Assembly: GCA_025458045.1 (NCBI GenBank)
Contig: JALOTE010000005.1
Span: 1 to 59,670 of the forward strand
DNA: 59,670 nt
Direction of reading: 5' to 3'
Source: Rhizobiaceae bacterium
Lineage (GTDB): Bacteria; Pseudomonadota; Alphaproteobacteria; Rhizobiales; Rhizobiaceae
Positions 37,512 to 47,778 of the stretch are shown one piece after another. Both the position numbers and the translations under genes were made by a program. The first letter of the stretch is position 1; every line of letters begins with the position of its first letter. The notes beneath the pieces were generated by a model. That model was not told the origin of the DNA. It made no database searches and saw nothing but the letters and a program-made list of their open reading frames with translations.

Positions 37512-38594
37512 ATGGTCGCCACCACGCTCGACATCGAAATGCCCGCACGCGATCGGGTGGCGGCCAACCGCCGGCTGATACGCCTCTGGCTCTACTGCGT
37601 GATGCTGGTGCTGTTCACGCTCGTTCTCGTCGGGGGGGCGACGCGGCTGACGGATTCCGGCCTGTCGATCACCGAGTGGAAACCGATCCACGGTGTCATT
37701 CCGCCGTTGAGCGAAGCGCAATGGCAGGAGGAACTGGAGAAATATCGCCAGATCCCTGAGTATCAGCAGATCAACAAGGGCATGAGCCTTGATGAGTTCA
37801 AGGTCATCTATTGGTGGGAATGGGCGCATCGCGTGCTGGCGCGCGGCGTTGGCCTCGTCTTTGCGGTGCCGCTGTTCCTCTTTTGGGCGATGGGCCGCGT
37901 CGAATCGCATCTGAAACCGAAACTATTGGCCCTTTTGGCACTTGGCGGATTGCAGGGTTTCATCGGCTGGTGGATGGTGTCCTCCGGGCTGACGGAGCGC
38001 ACGGATGTCAGCCAGTACCGCCTCGCCACGCATCTGACGATTGCCGCCCTGATTTTTGCCGGACTGATGGCCGTGGCGCGCAGCCTTGCGCCACATTCCG
38101 AGGGGCCTGCTGCAACTGCGACGCAGCGCGGGGCACGGTGGCTCGCACTGCTCGTGCTGTTCCAGATCTACCTCGGCGGCCTTGTCGCCGGGCTGGATGC
38201 GGGCCTCACCTACGCGACATGGCCGCTGATGGATGAACGCATCATCCCGACCGGCCTGTTCGACTTGTCGCCATGGTGGATCAACCTGTTTGAAAACCCG
38301 CTGACCGTGCAATTCATCCACCGAAGCGGCGCTTATCTGCTGTTTGCCCTGGTGATCGTCCATGCGCTTCGCACCATCGCGCGCGATGGCGCGGGCAGCA
38401 CGCATGCGCGCCGCGCGCTCCTCATGGTGGCGCTTGTGACGCTCCAGGCGGTCATCGGCATCGCGACATTGCTGATGCTGGTGCCCTTGCACATGGCGCT
38501 CATGCATCAGGGCATGGGTTTCCTGCTGCTCGGCTTTGCTGTCGCCCATTGGCGCGGAACGGTCGGTGAAACGCCATTGCCGCGTTTCGCCTGA
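37512..38594 (+). CDS. ctaA: Haem A synthase (COX15/CtaA)
   Basis: Oxidises the C8 methyl of haem O to the formyl of haem A for cytochrome c oxidase. 360 residues with eight membrane helices. The conserved histidines are in [35 protein letters not shown] and [11 protein letters not shown] 37512 follows GCAGGAG by nine bases; 37503 is closer to it. Its stop abuts that of the convergent argC without a gap. Confidence 0.95.
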   Translation: MVATTLDIEMPARDRVAANRRLIRLWLYCVMLVLFTLVLVGGATRLTDSGLSITEWKPIHGVIPPLSEAQWQEELEKYRQIPEYQQINKGMSLDEFKVIYWWEWAHRVLARGVGLVFAVPLFLFWAMGRVESHLKPKLLALLALGGLQGFIGWWMVSSGLTERTDVSQYRLATHLTIAALIFAGLMAVARSLAPHSEGPAATATQRGARWLALLVLFQIYLGGLVAGLDAGLTYATWPLMDERIIPTGLFDLSPWWINLFENPLTVQFIHRSGAYLLFALVIVHALRTIARDGAGSTHARRALLMVALVTLQAVIGIATLLMLVPLHMALMHQGMGFLLLGFAVAHWRGTVGETPLPRFA

Positions 38595-39527
38595 TCAGCG
38601 TCCCAGCATCAAGTTGAGGTTCTGCACCGCCGCACCCGATGCGCCCTTGCCCAGATTGTCGAGCAGGGCGACCAGATTGACATGGCCTGTATCTGGCGCG
38701 CCAAACACGTGGATGCGCAATTGATTGGTGCCGTTGAGGCCCTCAGGGTCGATCCGCACCATGGTTTCGCTTTCGGCCAGCGGCACCACTTCCACGAAAG
38801 CCTGTCCGGCATAATGCGCCGCAAACGCGGCGTGGATGGTGGCGGCTGTCTGGCTTCCGTTCAGCATGTCGAGATGAACGGGGATTTGCAGCAAAATGCC
38901 TTGCAAGTAACGCCCGACACTTGGCGTGAAGATCGGCCGTCGGGTCAGGCCCGTGCGCGTCATGATTTCAGGCACGTGCTTTTGCTTCAGGCCCAGCGCA
39001 TAGGTAAAAATGGGTGCGGTGATCGCGTCCTCGCGCGTCGCGTCTTCCATCTGCGCGATCATGCCCTTGCCGCCGCCGGAATAGCCGGACACCGCATTGA
39101 TCGTGACTGGGACATCATTGGCCATCAGCCCGTGCTCGATCAGCGGGCGCAGAATGGCGATGGCCCCGGTCGCGTAGCATCCCGGGTTGGAGACTGCCTC
39201 GGCCGAAGCAATACGCTCCGCCTGACCCGCCGTCAGTTCCGGAAAGCCGTACTCCCAGTCGGTCGCGGTGCGGAATGCGCTCGATGCGTCGATGAAGCGT
39301 GTGCCTGCGCCCTCTGCCAAAACGACACTTTCCCGTGACGCATCATCCGGCAAACACAGGATGGCGATGTCTGCCGCACGCAGCATCTCGGCGCGCTTCT
39401 CCTTCGAGTGGCGCTCGGCATGCGGAATGGTGAGCTGCTCGATATCCTCGCGCCCGGCCAGACGCTCGCGGATGTGCAGCCCCGTCGTTCCGTGTTCGCC
39501 GTCGATGAAGACTTTCGGTTTCGCCAT
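38595..39527 (-). CDS. argC: N-acetyl-gamma-glutamyl-phosphate reductase, short type
   Basis: NADPH-dependent third step of arginine synthesis. 310 residues, the type 2 form (type 1 is about 340). The catalytic Cys is C117 in SNPGCYATG; N-terminal VFIDGEHGTTGLHI binds cofactor; the substrate region VSGYSGGGKGM is intact. An AAAAGGA lies seven bases before ATG. The gap to the agmatinase gene (89 bases) is likely the promoter. Confidence 0.95.
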   Translation of the reverse strand: MAKPKVFIDGEHGTTGLHIRERLAGREDIEQLTIPHAERHSKEKRAEMLRAADIAILCLPDDASRESVVLAEGAGTRFIDASSAFRTATDWEYGFPELTAGQAERIASAEAVSNPGCYATGAIAILRPLIEHGLMANDVPVTINAVSGYSGGGKGMIAQMEDATREDAITAPIFTYALGLKQKHVPEIMTRTGLTRRPIFTPSVGRYLQGILLQIPVHLDMLNGSQTAATIHAAFAAHYAGQAFVEVVPLAESETMVRIDPEGLNGTNQLRIHVFGAPDTGHVNLVALLDNLGKGASGAAVQNLNLMLGR

Positions 39528-39616
39528 GGCGAAATCCTTTTCAGATCATGGTGTTGGGTCGGGTGGCGGAATCGGTTCGCAATGCGGTTGACACAAGAGT
39601 TCAACACGCTGTCGTT

Positions 39617-40588
39617 TCAGCGTCGTCGCTGTGCCAGCAATCCAATGCAATGTTGCGCCACGCTTGCCCCCGCAATCGCCGTGATGTCGGCATGGTCGTA
39701 AGCCGGTGCGACTTCTACCACATCCGCCCCCACCATTTGCAAGTTCTTCAGATGGCGCAGTACCGACAGCATCTTGGCGCTCGACGGTCCGCCTGCCACC
39801 GGCGTGCCGGTGCCCGGCGCATAGGCCGGATCAAGGCAATCAATGTCAAAGGTAATGTAACACTTCGCCCCGCCGACGCGCGCATAGATGCGCTCGGCGA
39901 CTTGCGTGGCCGTCATGTCTTCGACGTCATATCCATGCAGGATGTCAACGCCGCATGTGTCCGGCGCATGGGTGCGGATGCCGATCTGGATCGAGCGCGC
40001 GGTGTCGACCAGCCCCTCGCGCGCGGCGCGGGTGAGGAACGCTCCGTGGTCGATGCGTTTGCCGTCATCCGGCCAAGTGTCCTGATGGGCATCGAAGTGC
40101 ACAAGCGCCAACGGGCCGTGTTTTGCCGCATGCGCCTTCAGCAAGGGATAGGTGATCGAATGGTCGCCGCCGAGCGTCAGCAGGAATTGCCCGCCCTTGA
40201 TGAGCTTTGCTGCTTCCTTCTCGATGATCCCGTAAATCTTTTCCGGCTGGCCGTAATCCCAGCGCATGTCGCCATAATCGATGACGTTCAACGTCTCGAA
40301 CAGGTCGGCATGGAACGGATATTGCGGATCATTGTCAAAGATCGCCGAAGCACGACGGATCGCCTGCGGGCCGAACCGGCTGCCCGGACGGTTCGAGACG
40401 GCGGCATCAAACGGAATGCCCCAGACGACAACATCGGCGCCCGCGACGTTTTTGGTGTAGCGCCGCCGCATAAAGGACAGGGCCCCGGCATAGGTCGGGT
40501 CCGAGGCCGCGCGGTCATTCTTCGCGGTGAAGGCATTGTCGATGGATTTTCCGGCCAATGGGGCGTCCTCCGGCTGCGCGCCGCACAT
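39617..40588 (-). CDS. speB: Agmatinase
   Basis: Ureohydrolase converting agmatine to putrescine and urea. 323 residues from ATG 40588. Binuclear Mn site: His in LGGDHSITYPLL, Asp/His/Asp in HFDAHQDTW, two Asp in FDIDCLDPAYAPGTG. The N-terminal CGAQPEDAP segment is unusual compared with homologues that begin near KSIDNAFTAKN, so the true start may be a later non-ATG codon. It could also be guanidinobutyrase; the sequence does not decide. Confidence 0.9.
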   Translation of the reverse strand: MCGAQPEDAPLAGKSIDNAFTAKNDRAASDPTYAGALSFMRRRYTKNVAGADVVVWGIPFDAAVSNRPGSRFGPQAIRRASAIFDNDPQYPFHADLFETLNVIDYGDMRWDYGQPEKIYGIIEKEAAKLIKGGQFLLTLGGDHSITYPLLKAHAAKHGPLALVHFDAHQDTWPDDGKRIDHGAFLTRAAREGLVDTARSIQIGIRTHAPDTCGVDILHGYDVEDMTATQVAERIYARVGGAKCYITFDIDCLDPAYAPGTGTPVAGGPSSAKMLSVLRHLKNLQMVGADVVEVAPAYDHADITAIAGASVAQHCIGLLAQRRR

Positions 40589-40630
40589 GCCACGGCAAAC
40601 CGGGCAAAGGAAGGGGGTGGATCGGTCGTG

Positions 40631-40675
40631 TCCCAGTTTGGAATCCGTCCATCGAGGCTTTTTCCTCCATGCTGA
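40631..40675. repeat. Dispersed palindromic element, copy 5 (left half only)
   Basis: TCCCAGTTTGGAATCC followed by GTCCATCGAGGCTTTTTCC and CTCCATGCTGA matches the left half of copy 4; the right half is missing. It lies in the 100-base gap between dinB and the agmatinase gene, just upstream of the latter. Confidence 0.6.
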
Positions 40676-40688
40676 ACCAGCAGCCGCG

Positions 40689-41984
40689 CTACTGCCCGCG
40701 TTTGCCGCGGCCGAATGTGTAGCCGGTTTCCACCGCTTTGCCGCCGAACTTCCCGCGCAGCGCATCCACCGCCAGTTCCGCCTTGGCCCGCTTTGCGGCC
40801 GTGATGTCCACGAGGTCGGCGGGATCGGCACGGGCGTCGTCCTCAAGGTCCGAGACCCCGATGCCGACCAGGCGGAACAGCGTGCCGTCGATCTCGCGCT
40901 CCAGCAGCGCCAGCCCGGCGCGGAAGATGCGGTCGGCGAGCTGTGTCGGGTCGGCAAGTGACAAGGCCCGCGTGCGGCTCTTGAAGTCGCGCGTCTTGAG
41001 CTTGAGAGTGACCGTGCGGCCAGAAAGCGCCTGTGTCTTCAACCGCGCCGAAACCTCTTCGGCAAGTGCGCGCAGCGGCGGCACAAGGTCGTCGCGGGTT
41101 CCAAGATCATCGTTGAATGTTGTCTCGGCGGACACGCTTTTCGTGTCGTGGCCGGTCGCAACCTTGCGGTCATCTTCGCCGCGCGCGAGGTGGTAGAGGC
41201 GCTGGCCCATCGCACCGTGACGGCGCATCAGGCTTGAGAGGTCCATCTCCTGCAACTGTCCGATGGTGCGGATGCCATCTTTCTCCAGCGCCGCATCAAG
41301 GGCAGGGCCGACGCCCCAGATCTTGCGCACCGGCATCGGCGCGAGCCGCGCCACGGACTCGGCGCGCCCGATGATGGAAAAGCCGCGCGGCTTGTCGAGG
41401 TCGGAGGCGAGCTTGGCGAGAAATTTGCAGTAGCTGAGACCAACGGACACGCTGATGCCGATCTCCGTCTCGATGCGCTTGGCCATGCGGGCGAGCGCGA
41501 TCGCCGGGCTCGCCTGGTGCAGCAATTGCGTGCCTGTGAGGTCGAGAAAGGCCTCGTCGATGGAAACGGGCTCGACGAGCGGCGTCAGATCCAGCATCAG
41601 CGCGCGCACATCGCGGCCGACGCGGGCATATTTCGCCATGTCCGGCTTGATGACCACGGCCTGCGGACAGGCGGCCAGCGCCTTGAACATCGGCATCGCC
41701 GACTTCACGCCATGGATGCGCGCAATGTAGCAAGCCGTTGAGACGACTCCGCGTTTGCCGCCGCCGATGATCACCGGCTTGTCACGCAGTTCCGGATTGT
41801 CGCGCTTTTCAACGGCGGCATAGAAGGCGTCACAGTCGATGTGTGCGATGGAAAGCGCGTCCCGCTCGGCATGGGCGAGCAGGCGCGGCGAGCCGCAAGT
41901 CGCGCAGCGGGTTGCATTGTCTGTCGAGAAGCCCAGGCAATCCCGGCAGAAGGGGCGAAAGGACAGGGGTGCGGTTGCGCCCAT
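40689..41984 (-). CDS. dinB: DNA polymerase IV (DinB) with an N-terminal zinc finger
   Basis: Y-family translesion polymerase, 431 residues. Palm motifs [14 protein letters not shown] and SIDEAFLD hold the catalytic acids. Before the palm, about 40 extra residues carry FCRDCLGF and RCATCGSPR, a four-cysteine zinc-finger pair absent from E. coli DinB. The C-terminus has a basic tail ([11 protein letters not shown]) and no clear clamp-binding motif was identified. It follows radC by seven bases on the same strand. Confidence 0.94.
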   Translation of the reverse strand: MGATAPLSFRPFCRDCLGFSTDNATRCATCGSPRLLAHAERDALSIAHIDCDAFYAAVEKRDNPELRDKPVIIGGGKRGVVSTACYIARIHGVKSAMPMFKALAACPQAVVIKPDMAKYARVGRDVRALMLDLTPLVEPVSIDEAFLDLTGTQLLHQASPAIALARMAKRIETEIGISVSVGLSYCKFLAKLASDLDKPRGFSIIGRAESVARLAPMPVRKIWGVGPALDAALEKDGIRTIGQLQEMDLSSLMRRHGAMGQRLYHLARGEDDRKVATGHDTKSVSAETTFNDDLGTRDDLVPPLRALAEEVSARLKTQALSGRTVTLKLKTRDFKSRTRALSLADPTQLADRIFRAGLALLEREIDGTLFRLVGIGVSDLEDDARADPADLVDITAAKRAKAELAVDALRGKFGGKAVETGYTFGRGKRGQ

Positions 41985-41991
41985 CGCCGCC

Positions 41992-42927
41992 TCACATCAA
42001 TCCTTCGGATTTCAGGCTGACATAGCCGTTGCGGCCGATGATCAGATGGTCGTGCACCGAAATTTCCAGCCCGCGCGCAATTTCCACGATGCGATGCGTC
42101 ATCTCGATATCGGCCGTGGAGGGCGACGGGTCACCCGACGGGTGGTTGTGCACCAGGATCAGGGCGGAGGCGGACAGTTCAAGCGCGCGCCGAACGATCT
42201 CGCGCGGATAGACCGGCGTATGGTCGATCGTGCCCCGCTGCTGCACCTCGTCAGCGATCAATGCGTTCTTCTTGTTGAGGAACAGCACGCGGAACTGCTC
42301 GCGCGTCTCATGGGCGAGCGTGGTGCGCACATGCGCAAGCACCCGGTCCCATGAGCCGAGCAGGCTTTCCTTTTTCGGCAACTCCGCCCGCGCCGCCGCC
42401 TTGGCGATCGCGTTCAACACGCCGAGGTCGAACGCGACCACCTCGCCAACGCCGTCGATTTCGCGCAGGAGCGCGGGAGGCGCGGCGAGCACCGCGCCGA
42501 GAGAGCCGAAGCGTTTCAGCAACGCCTTGGCGACAGGCTTGGTGTCGCGGCGGGCAATCGAGCGGAACAATGCCAACTCCAGCAATTCCACATCGTCAAA
42601 GCCTTCCGCCCCCAGACGCGCGAAACGCGCACGCACACGTGCGCGGTGGTCGAGCGCGTCAGGCGGCGTCGTTCCGGTGCCCGGCGAAACGGGAGCAGAC
42701 CTGGCAAACCGGTCTGGCGGCGCGACAGGCGGCAGGGGTGGCATCGCAAAAAGCGGGAATGCCGCACGTTCCTCCACCGCTTCCGGCGCCGGTCCGTCTG
42801 GTGGTGCGGCCGTGTCGCCCGCCAGATCCAGCGTGTTGCCGTCATCGACCGGGAGGCGACCTACCACCGTCGCCGCAGTTGCAACCAGCGCCCGCTCGTC
42901 CGCTTCGGGCGCAGGCCCGGGTTTCAT
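41992..42927 (-). CDS. radC: RadC-like JAB domain protein
   Basis: A 311-residue member of the RadC/YicR family. A Pro/Ala-rich N-terminus (about 1-90) precedes a helix-hairpin-helix part ([17 protein letters not shown]) and the JAMM metal motif [14 protein letters not shown] near residue 265. The family name reflects early genetic data; a DNA-repair role is not firmly established. The start is two bases from the map stop, so map-radC-dinB form one operon. Confidence 0.93.
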   Translation of the reverse strand: MKPGPAPEADERALVATAATVVGRLPVDDGNTLDLAGDTAAPPDGPAPEAVEERAAFPLFAMPPLPPVAPPDRFARSAPVSPGTGTTPPDALDHRARVRARFARLGAEGFDDVELLELALFRSIARRDTKPVAKALLKRFGSLGAVLAAPPALLREIDGVGEVVAFDLGVLNAIAKAAARAELPKKESLLGSWDRVLAHVRTTLAHETREQFRVLFLNKKNALIADEVQQRGTIDHTPVYPREIVRRALELSASALILVHNHPSGDPSPSTADIEMTHRIVEIARGLEISVHDHLIIGRNGYVSLKSEGLM

Positions 42928-42929
42928 GG

Positions 42930-43766
42930 TCAGGCGGCTTTCAGGTCGATCCCCGGGCGGTGGAGCCCGGCGGGCGACACTGTGAAGAGTTCACAGCCAT
43001 TGGTCGTGACACCCACGGTGTGTTCATACTGGGCGGAAAGCGAACGGTCGCGTGTCACGGCCGTCCAGCCATCCGACAGGATCTTCACATGCGGGCGGCC
43101 AAGATTGATCATCGGCTCCACGGTGAAGATCATGCCTTCGCGCAGTTCCACGCCCTCGTTGGGGCTGCCGTAGTGCAGGATGTTGGGCGCGTCGTGAAAC
43201 AGCCGCCCGACACCATGGCCGCAGAAATCCCGCACAACCGAGCAGCGCTCTGCTTCGGCGAAATTCTGGATCGCCGCGCCGATCGCCCCGGTGCGCACGC
43301 CCGGGCGGATGGCGTCAATGCCGCGCATCATCGCTTCGTGCGTGACTTCGCACAGCCGCATCGCCGCGCGCTTCACCGAGCCCACCATATACATGCGGCT
43401 CGAATCGCCGTGCCAGCCATCCAGCACATAGGTGACATCGATGTTCATGATGTCGCCGTCACGCATCGGCTTGTCATTGGGGATGCCGTGGCAAACGACA
43501 TGGTTGATCGAGGTGCAGGAGGAATGGCGATAGCCACGATAATTGAGCGTGGCAGGCACGGCATTGTGCTTCTCGCCGAAGGCAAACAGGAAATCATCGA
43601 TTTCCTTGGTCGAAATGCCCGGCTGCACCAATTCCGTCACCTCGTCGAGCGCGCGCGCGACCAATTGGCCGACGACGCGCATCGCCTCGAATGCATCCGG
43701 CCCGTAAAGGCGGATTTGTCCGGTGTTTCTCAGCGGAGCGGTGCCCGCCTCGACATAAGTGACCAT
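42930..43766 (-). CDS. map: Methionine aminopeptidase type I
   Basis: Removes N-terminal methionine from new proteins. 278 residues from ATG 43766. Metal and catalytic residues: His in NHVVCHGIP, the two Asp in [18 protein letters not shown], His in CGHGVG, Glu in [10 protein letters not shown] and Glu in QYEHTVGV. First gene of the map-radC-dinB set. The frame continues upstream to 43847 without a better start. Confidence 0.96.
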   Translation of the reverse strand: MVTYVEAGTAPLRNTGQIRLYGPDAFEAMRVVGQLVARALDEVTELVQPGISTKEIDDFLFAFGEKHNAVPATLNYRGYRHSSCTSINHVVCHGIPNDKPMRDGDIMNIDVTYVLDGWHGDSSRMYMVGSVKRAAMRLCEVTHEAMMRGIDAIRPGVRTGAIGAAIQNFAEAERCSVVRDFCGHGVGRLFHDAPNILHYGSPNEGVELREGMIFTVEPMINLGRPHVKILSDGWTAVTRDRSLSAQYEHTVGVTTNGCELFTVSPAGLHRPGIDLKAA

Positions 43767-43860
43767 TGCTCGCTTTTCCCGGCCGTCGGCGTGGAAGCCA
43801 CGCAAATTCCTATATGCACCCGGAAGAGCCCGCCCGCAACGCGACACGATGCACAGTGGT

Positions 43861-44015
43861 ATCCCGGTTTGAAATCCGTCCTTCGAGGCTTTTTTCCTTC
43901 ATGCTGAGGGTCCGTCTTCAGGACGGGCGAGACCCGTGGCTCGCCCTATGCGCTTGCGGGCCTCGAAGCGCGAGGGAAAAAGCACCTCAGGATGAAGTGG
44001 ATTTCAAACCGGGAT
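43861..44015. repeat. Dispersed palindromic element, copy 4 (most complete)
   Basis: A 155-base element with perfect 17-bp terminal inverted repeats: ATCCCGGTTTGAAATCC (43861-43877) and its inverse (43999-44015). Internally CCTTCGAGGC and CTTCATGCTGAGG face GCCTCGAAGCG and CACCTCAGGATGAAG; the centre has a second stem (GTCCGTCTTCAGGACGGGC). It fills most of the 308-base gap between map and tRNA-Glu. No flanking target-site duplication was recognised by eye. Confidence 0.8.
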
Positions 44016-44074
44016 CCACCGAACCCACAACGGTCGAAATGCTCGACCGTCGCAATGATGTCTGGGTGGGAGAG

Positions 44075-44150
44075 TGGTACGCCCTACGGGACTCGAACCC
44101 GTGTTACCGCCGTGAAAGGGCGGCGTCCTAGACCGCTAGACGAAGGGCGC
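44075..44150 (-). tRNA. tRNA-Glu (anticodon UUC)
   Basis: 76 bases with encoded CCA (44075-44077). Anticodon arm CCGCC-CTTTCAC-GGCGG with TTC; T-arm CACGGG-TTCGAGT-CCCG; acceptor GCGCCCT with AGGGCGT, the first pair being G-U. Discriminator A. Confidence 0.96.
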
Positions 44151-44269
44151 CCTGCGAGGATGCGGGCTTATAGTCGGCGGATTCGGCACGATCAAGCACT
44201 GATTTCACTGTGCCGACATTATTTGCGTCGCCGATTCCGCTCCATCTGGTCCGCCTCATTTGATCCGCT

Positions 44270-45610
44270 TCACTTGCGGCGGCGGCAGCGCCAGTTCCAA
44301 TCCCGTTTCGACCCGATGTCGATATGCACCGAATCGGTGTGGCAATAGGTGCCGACGCCGCCGCGACCAGGCATGGCACGCAGAAACTTCGCCAACTCCC
44401 ACTTGCCGACGCCGGGAACCTGAATGTCTGCGGCGGCGCAATACATGTGGAGCGAGCGACGGGACCCGCCCGAGCGCCGGTTGTCACGCGGGGAGCGGTA
44501 GCCCGAAGTCACGACCAGCTTTTTGCCAAATTGCCGCTCGATGGATTTGAGCACCTTCACCAATTCCGGTTTGAAGCAGTTCACTTCCACACGGTCGGTC
44601 TGCTTCAGGATGCCGTTGGGCGCGAGGCGGGCGAGGCCTGCGGCAGAGGCGGACGCAAGCTGCACCGTTTCCTCGGGATGGTCGTCGTAGAGTTCTTCGT
44701 CAACACCGCCCTCTCCGATGCCGAAGAGGTTTTTCGTATCGACGCCTGGCAGCGCTGTCATCGCCACCACTTGCGGGCGATCTTCCGGATCGTCTGCTTG
44801 CGCGGGGGAGGCAGTCAGGATTTGCGCCGCTGCATCAGCTTGCACGGGCTGCGCTGGCTGCGCGGCTTTGGCTCCGCGCTGGCCAAACAGCGTCGCAAAA
44901 AGGCCGCGCGGCGCGCGATCCGATTTGGCGGCCAGGCCGGAAGCCGCGGTGGCGGGCGCGCTTTCGGTCGCCGCTTGCACCGGTTGGGCAGTCTCGTCCG
45001 GCAGAGGCGAGGCGATTGACGGGCCGGTTGCAGCAACCGCCGAAGCGGCGGGCGCGGCAGGAAACAGGCCCGCGTCCGGCGAAGGCGAAGCGGCGGCGGC
45101 CCCATTCCCGGTCGCCACTGTCACCTGTGGGGCGTCCGCCACAACAAGGCCGGGGCTCATCGGCACGATGGCGCCGGCAGCCGGAAAAGCGTCCATGTCC
45201 GGCAAGGCGGCGGCCATGAAGGTGCCGTCCGGGAGAGCCGGAGCCATCGGCGCGGCGGTGTTCAGCCCGGATGTTGCTTCGGCCACCGTCAGCGGCTGCG
45301 CCGAACGGGGCGCGCCCGGCACGGCCAGTCCTGCGGAAAAGCCGGGATCTTGCACTGGAGTGATCAACTGCTCCGGTGCCGGACTTGCAGGTCCGACGGT
45401 GGCGGACGCTGCGTCCGCCGCCGGGTCGGCTGGCAGCGCCGGAGGCGGCAGCAGCGCCGGTGCGGTTGTCAGGGAAGCGAAATCATCCGAACTGCCGACG
45501 CTTGCCGTGCAGCCCGACAGCAGGCCGATCGACAGGGCGCACACGCCTGCGGCCAGAATGCGGTTCAATCCGCCAAGTCGATCCGTTGGTGCTGGTGTCC
45601 GGCGGTTCAA
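44270..45610 (-). CDS. YcbK-like (DUF882/peptidase M15-type) lipoprotein with long low-complexity linker
   Basis: A 446-residue lipoprotein: signal ending SIGLLSGC (Cys about 34), a Pro/Ala-rich linker of about 290 residues, then a C-terminal DUF882/M15 domain with LVVTSGYRSPRDNRRSGGSR, the zinc-ligand block SLHMYCAAADIQVPG (His/Asp) and DSVHIDIGSKRDW (His). It probably cleaves or remodels peptidoglycan peptides. The family is common in Rhizobiales. The long linker would let the domain reach the wall from a membrane anchor. Confidence 0.85.
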   Translation of the reverse strand: MNRRTPAPTDRLGGLNRILAAGVCALSIGLLSGCTASVGSSDDFASLTTAPALLPPPALPADPAADAASATVGPASPAPEQLITPVQDPGFSAGLAVPGAPRSAQPLTVAEATSGLNTAAPMAPALPDGTFMAAALPDMDAFPAAGAIVPMSPGLVVADAPQVTVATGNGAAAASPSPDAGLFPAAPAASAVAATGPSIASPLPDETAQPVQAATESAPATAASGLAAKSDRAPRGLFATLFGQRGAKAAQPAQPVQADAAAQILTASPAQADDPEDRPQVVAMTALPGVDTKNLFGIGEGGVDEELYDDHPEETVQLASASAAGLARLAPNGILKQTDRVEVNCFKPELVKVLKSIERQFGKKLVVTSGYRSPRDNRRSGGSRRSLHMYCAAADIQVPGVGKWELAKFLRAMPGRGGVGTYCHTDSVHIDIGSKRDWNWRCRRRK

Positions 45611-45785
45611 CGCGCAACGTCCCCTGTGAGCCGCTCGGCTTCTGTGTGTCGTCGGTGCCGGTTAGGCATTTATCGTTTCTGAATTCTGAACGGCAATGCC
45701 GGCGAGGTTAACGCGCTCGCCGCAAAATAGGGCGAAAAAAAGATGCCTGTCCAGATTCCGCCCGGTTTGCCCACATGCCGTTGCG

Positions 45786-47660
45786 TTACACACGCGCCAG
45801 AACATATACGCCCGGGGCATCGCCCAGGGCTTCAAGCTTTTGCGCCGCGGGCCTTGCGGGAACCATGTCGGGGCTGAGGCCCTTGATCCAGTCCAGCCAA
45901 TGTGGCCACCACGAGCCCGGGTGTTCCTTCGCTGCCGCCACCCACTCCTCGTAAGTTCCTTCCGGCTTCCCGCCCGTCCAGAACTGGTACTTGCCTTTGG
46001 CCGGCGGGTTGACGATGCCCGCGATGTGGCCGGAACCTCCCAGCACATACTGGACATCGCCGCCAAACAGGGAAGAGCCGAGGAACACCGAATTTGGCGG
46101 CGCGATATGGTCTTCCTTGGCGGCCACATTGAAAATCGGGATTTTGACATCGGCGAGGTTGAGCGTCTTGCCGGCCAGTTGCATCCGCCCCTGCGCCAGC
46201 GTGTTGTCGAGGTAGCAATTGCGCAGGTAGAACGAGTGGTTGGCCGCGCTCATGCGGGTGGAATCGGCGTTCCAGTAGAGGAGGTCGAAGGCCGGCGGAG
46301 CTTTCCCCTTCATGTAATTGTTGACGACATAAGGCCAGATCAGGTCCGCCGAGCGCAGCATGTTGAACGCGCTCGCCATTTTCGTGCCGTCGAGATAGCC
46401 CTTGCCCGCCATGGATTCCTCCACCGCGCGCACCTGGTCTTCGTCGACAAAAACCTTCAGATCACCCGCATGCGTGAAATCGACCTGTGTCGTGAACAAA
46501 GTGGCTGACTTGATGCGTTTTTCGCCTTCCTGCGCAAACAGGGCAAGCGCGGCAGCGAGCAACGTTCCGCCGACACAATAGCCGATCGCATTGACTTGCT
46601 TCTCGCCGGTTTCACGCTCGACCGCCTCAAGCGCGAATTGCAGGCCCTGCCGGATGTACTCCTCCCAGCCAAAGGTGGCGTGGCGTTCGTCCGGGTTGAC
46701 CCAGGCGATCACAAACACCGTCAACCCCTGGTCGACACACCATTTGATGAAGGATTTCTCGGCGTTGAGATCGAGGATGTAGAATTTGTTGATCCATGGC
46801 GGGCAGATCAGCAACGGACGCTTCAAGACCTGCGGCGTCGTCGGCTCATATTGCAGGATTTCCGCCACCGGCGAGCGCGCGATCACCTTGCCGGGCGTGG
46901 TTGCTAGGTCGACGCCGACCTTGAAGCGCTCCATGTCCGTCTGGCGCAGCTTGAGGTCGCCCTTTCCGGCCATGATGTCCTCAGCCAGCATCTTGACGCC
47001 GCGCACGAGGTTCTCGCCATTGGAGCCGATCGTCTCGCGGAGCAATTCCGGATTTGTCATCACGAAATTGGACGGCGAAAGCGCCGTCGTCACCTGCCTG
47101 AAATAGAATTGCGCCTTGTGGCGCGTGTGTTCGTCGAGGCCATCGGCCTCTTTCACAAGGCTTTCGGCCCAGTCGGACGTGACGACATAGGTCTGCTTGA
47201 GGAAATTGAAGAATGCGTTCTTCGACCAGTCCTCGTCCTGGAAACGCTTGTCTCCGGTGCCCGGCTCGTTCTCTATGGTTTCGCCGCTGATCTTGCGCAG
47301 CGAATTCGACCAGACACCCATGTAGCGTGAAAACAACCGCGTCTGCGCTTCAAGCGCGCGCGCCGGATCGGCGAGCCAGTATTCCGTCACCTTGGAGAAG
47401 GTCTTCACCATGTCGGCCACAGGTTCCGCCACCGAATCCTGCTTGGCGCCTTCCTCGCGCGGTTTGGCCCAGGCCGCCGCCGCATGACCGGCCTGTTCCA
47501 CCATGCGCGCCATATTGAGCGCAAACGCATCCGGGTCCTTGACCACGTAGCGCTCCATGGATTCTGGGTCGGGCAGGGCCTTGGCAAACGGCATGGCCGG
47601 AGCGTCCGTCGGTTGCTGGCCGGGCGCGCGCATGTCTCCACCCTTCGCCTGTTTGTTCAT
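45786..47660 (-). CDS. phaC: Class I polyhydroxyalkanoate synthase
   Basis: Polymerises (R)-3-hydroxyacyl-CoA into storage granules. 624 residues. Lipase-like box [11 protein letters not shown] holds the catalytic Cys; the Asp is near [10 protein letters not shown] and the His in [20 protein letters not shown] lies five bases before ATG. No phasin, phaR, phaA or phaB is adjacent. It is divergent from the small lipoprotein gene. Confidence 0.95.
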   Translation of the reverse strand: MNKQAKGGDMRAPGQQPTDAPAMPFAKALPDPESMERYVVKDPDAFALNMARMVEQAGHAAAAWAKPREEGAKQDSVAEPVADMVKTFSKVTEYWLADPARALEAQTRLFSRYMGVWSNSLRKISGETIENEPGTGDKRFQDEDWSKNAFFNFLKQTYVVTSDWAESLVKEADGLDEHTRHKAQFYFRQVTTALSPSNFVMTNPELLRETIGSNGENLVRGVKMLAEDIMAGKGDLKLRQTDMERFKVGVDLATTPGKVIARSPVAEILQYEPTTPQVLKRPLLICPPWINKFYILDLNAEKSFIKWCVDQGLTVFVIAWVNPDERHATFGWEEYIRQGLQFALEAVERETGEKQVNAIGYCVGGTLLAAALALFAQEGEKRIKSATLFTTQVDFTHAGDLKVFVDEDQVRAVEESMAGKGYLDGTKMASAFNMLRSADLIWPYVVNNYMKGKAPPAFDLLYWNADSTRMSAANHSFYLRNCYLDNTLAQGRMQLAGKTLNLADVKIPIFNVAAKEDHIAPPNSVFLGSSLFGGDVQYVLGGSGHIAGIVNPPAKGKYQFWTGGKPEGTYEEWVAAAKEHPGSWWPHWLDWIKGLSPDMVPARPAAQKLEALGDAPGVYVLARV

Positions 47661-47778
47661 GGCGTCCTCCCCAGGACTGTGCGGAGCGCGGCTTTGGTGC
47701 CGTCATCGAAGAACCGCATTGTTCCACTTTCACATTCTTCGTATGGGGTGACAATGTGTCTTTACGTCTGAGGCGGTC

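Noticed and set aside
43992-44348. Open frame containing GTPYGTRTRVTAVKGR
   Set aside because: It is a translation across tRNA-Glu, another standard artefact.
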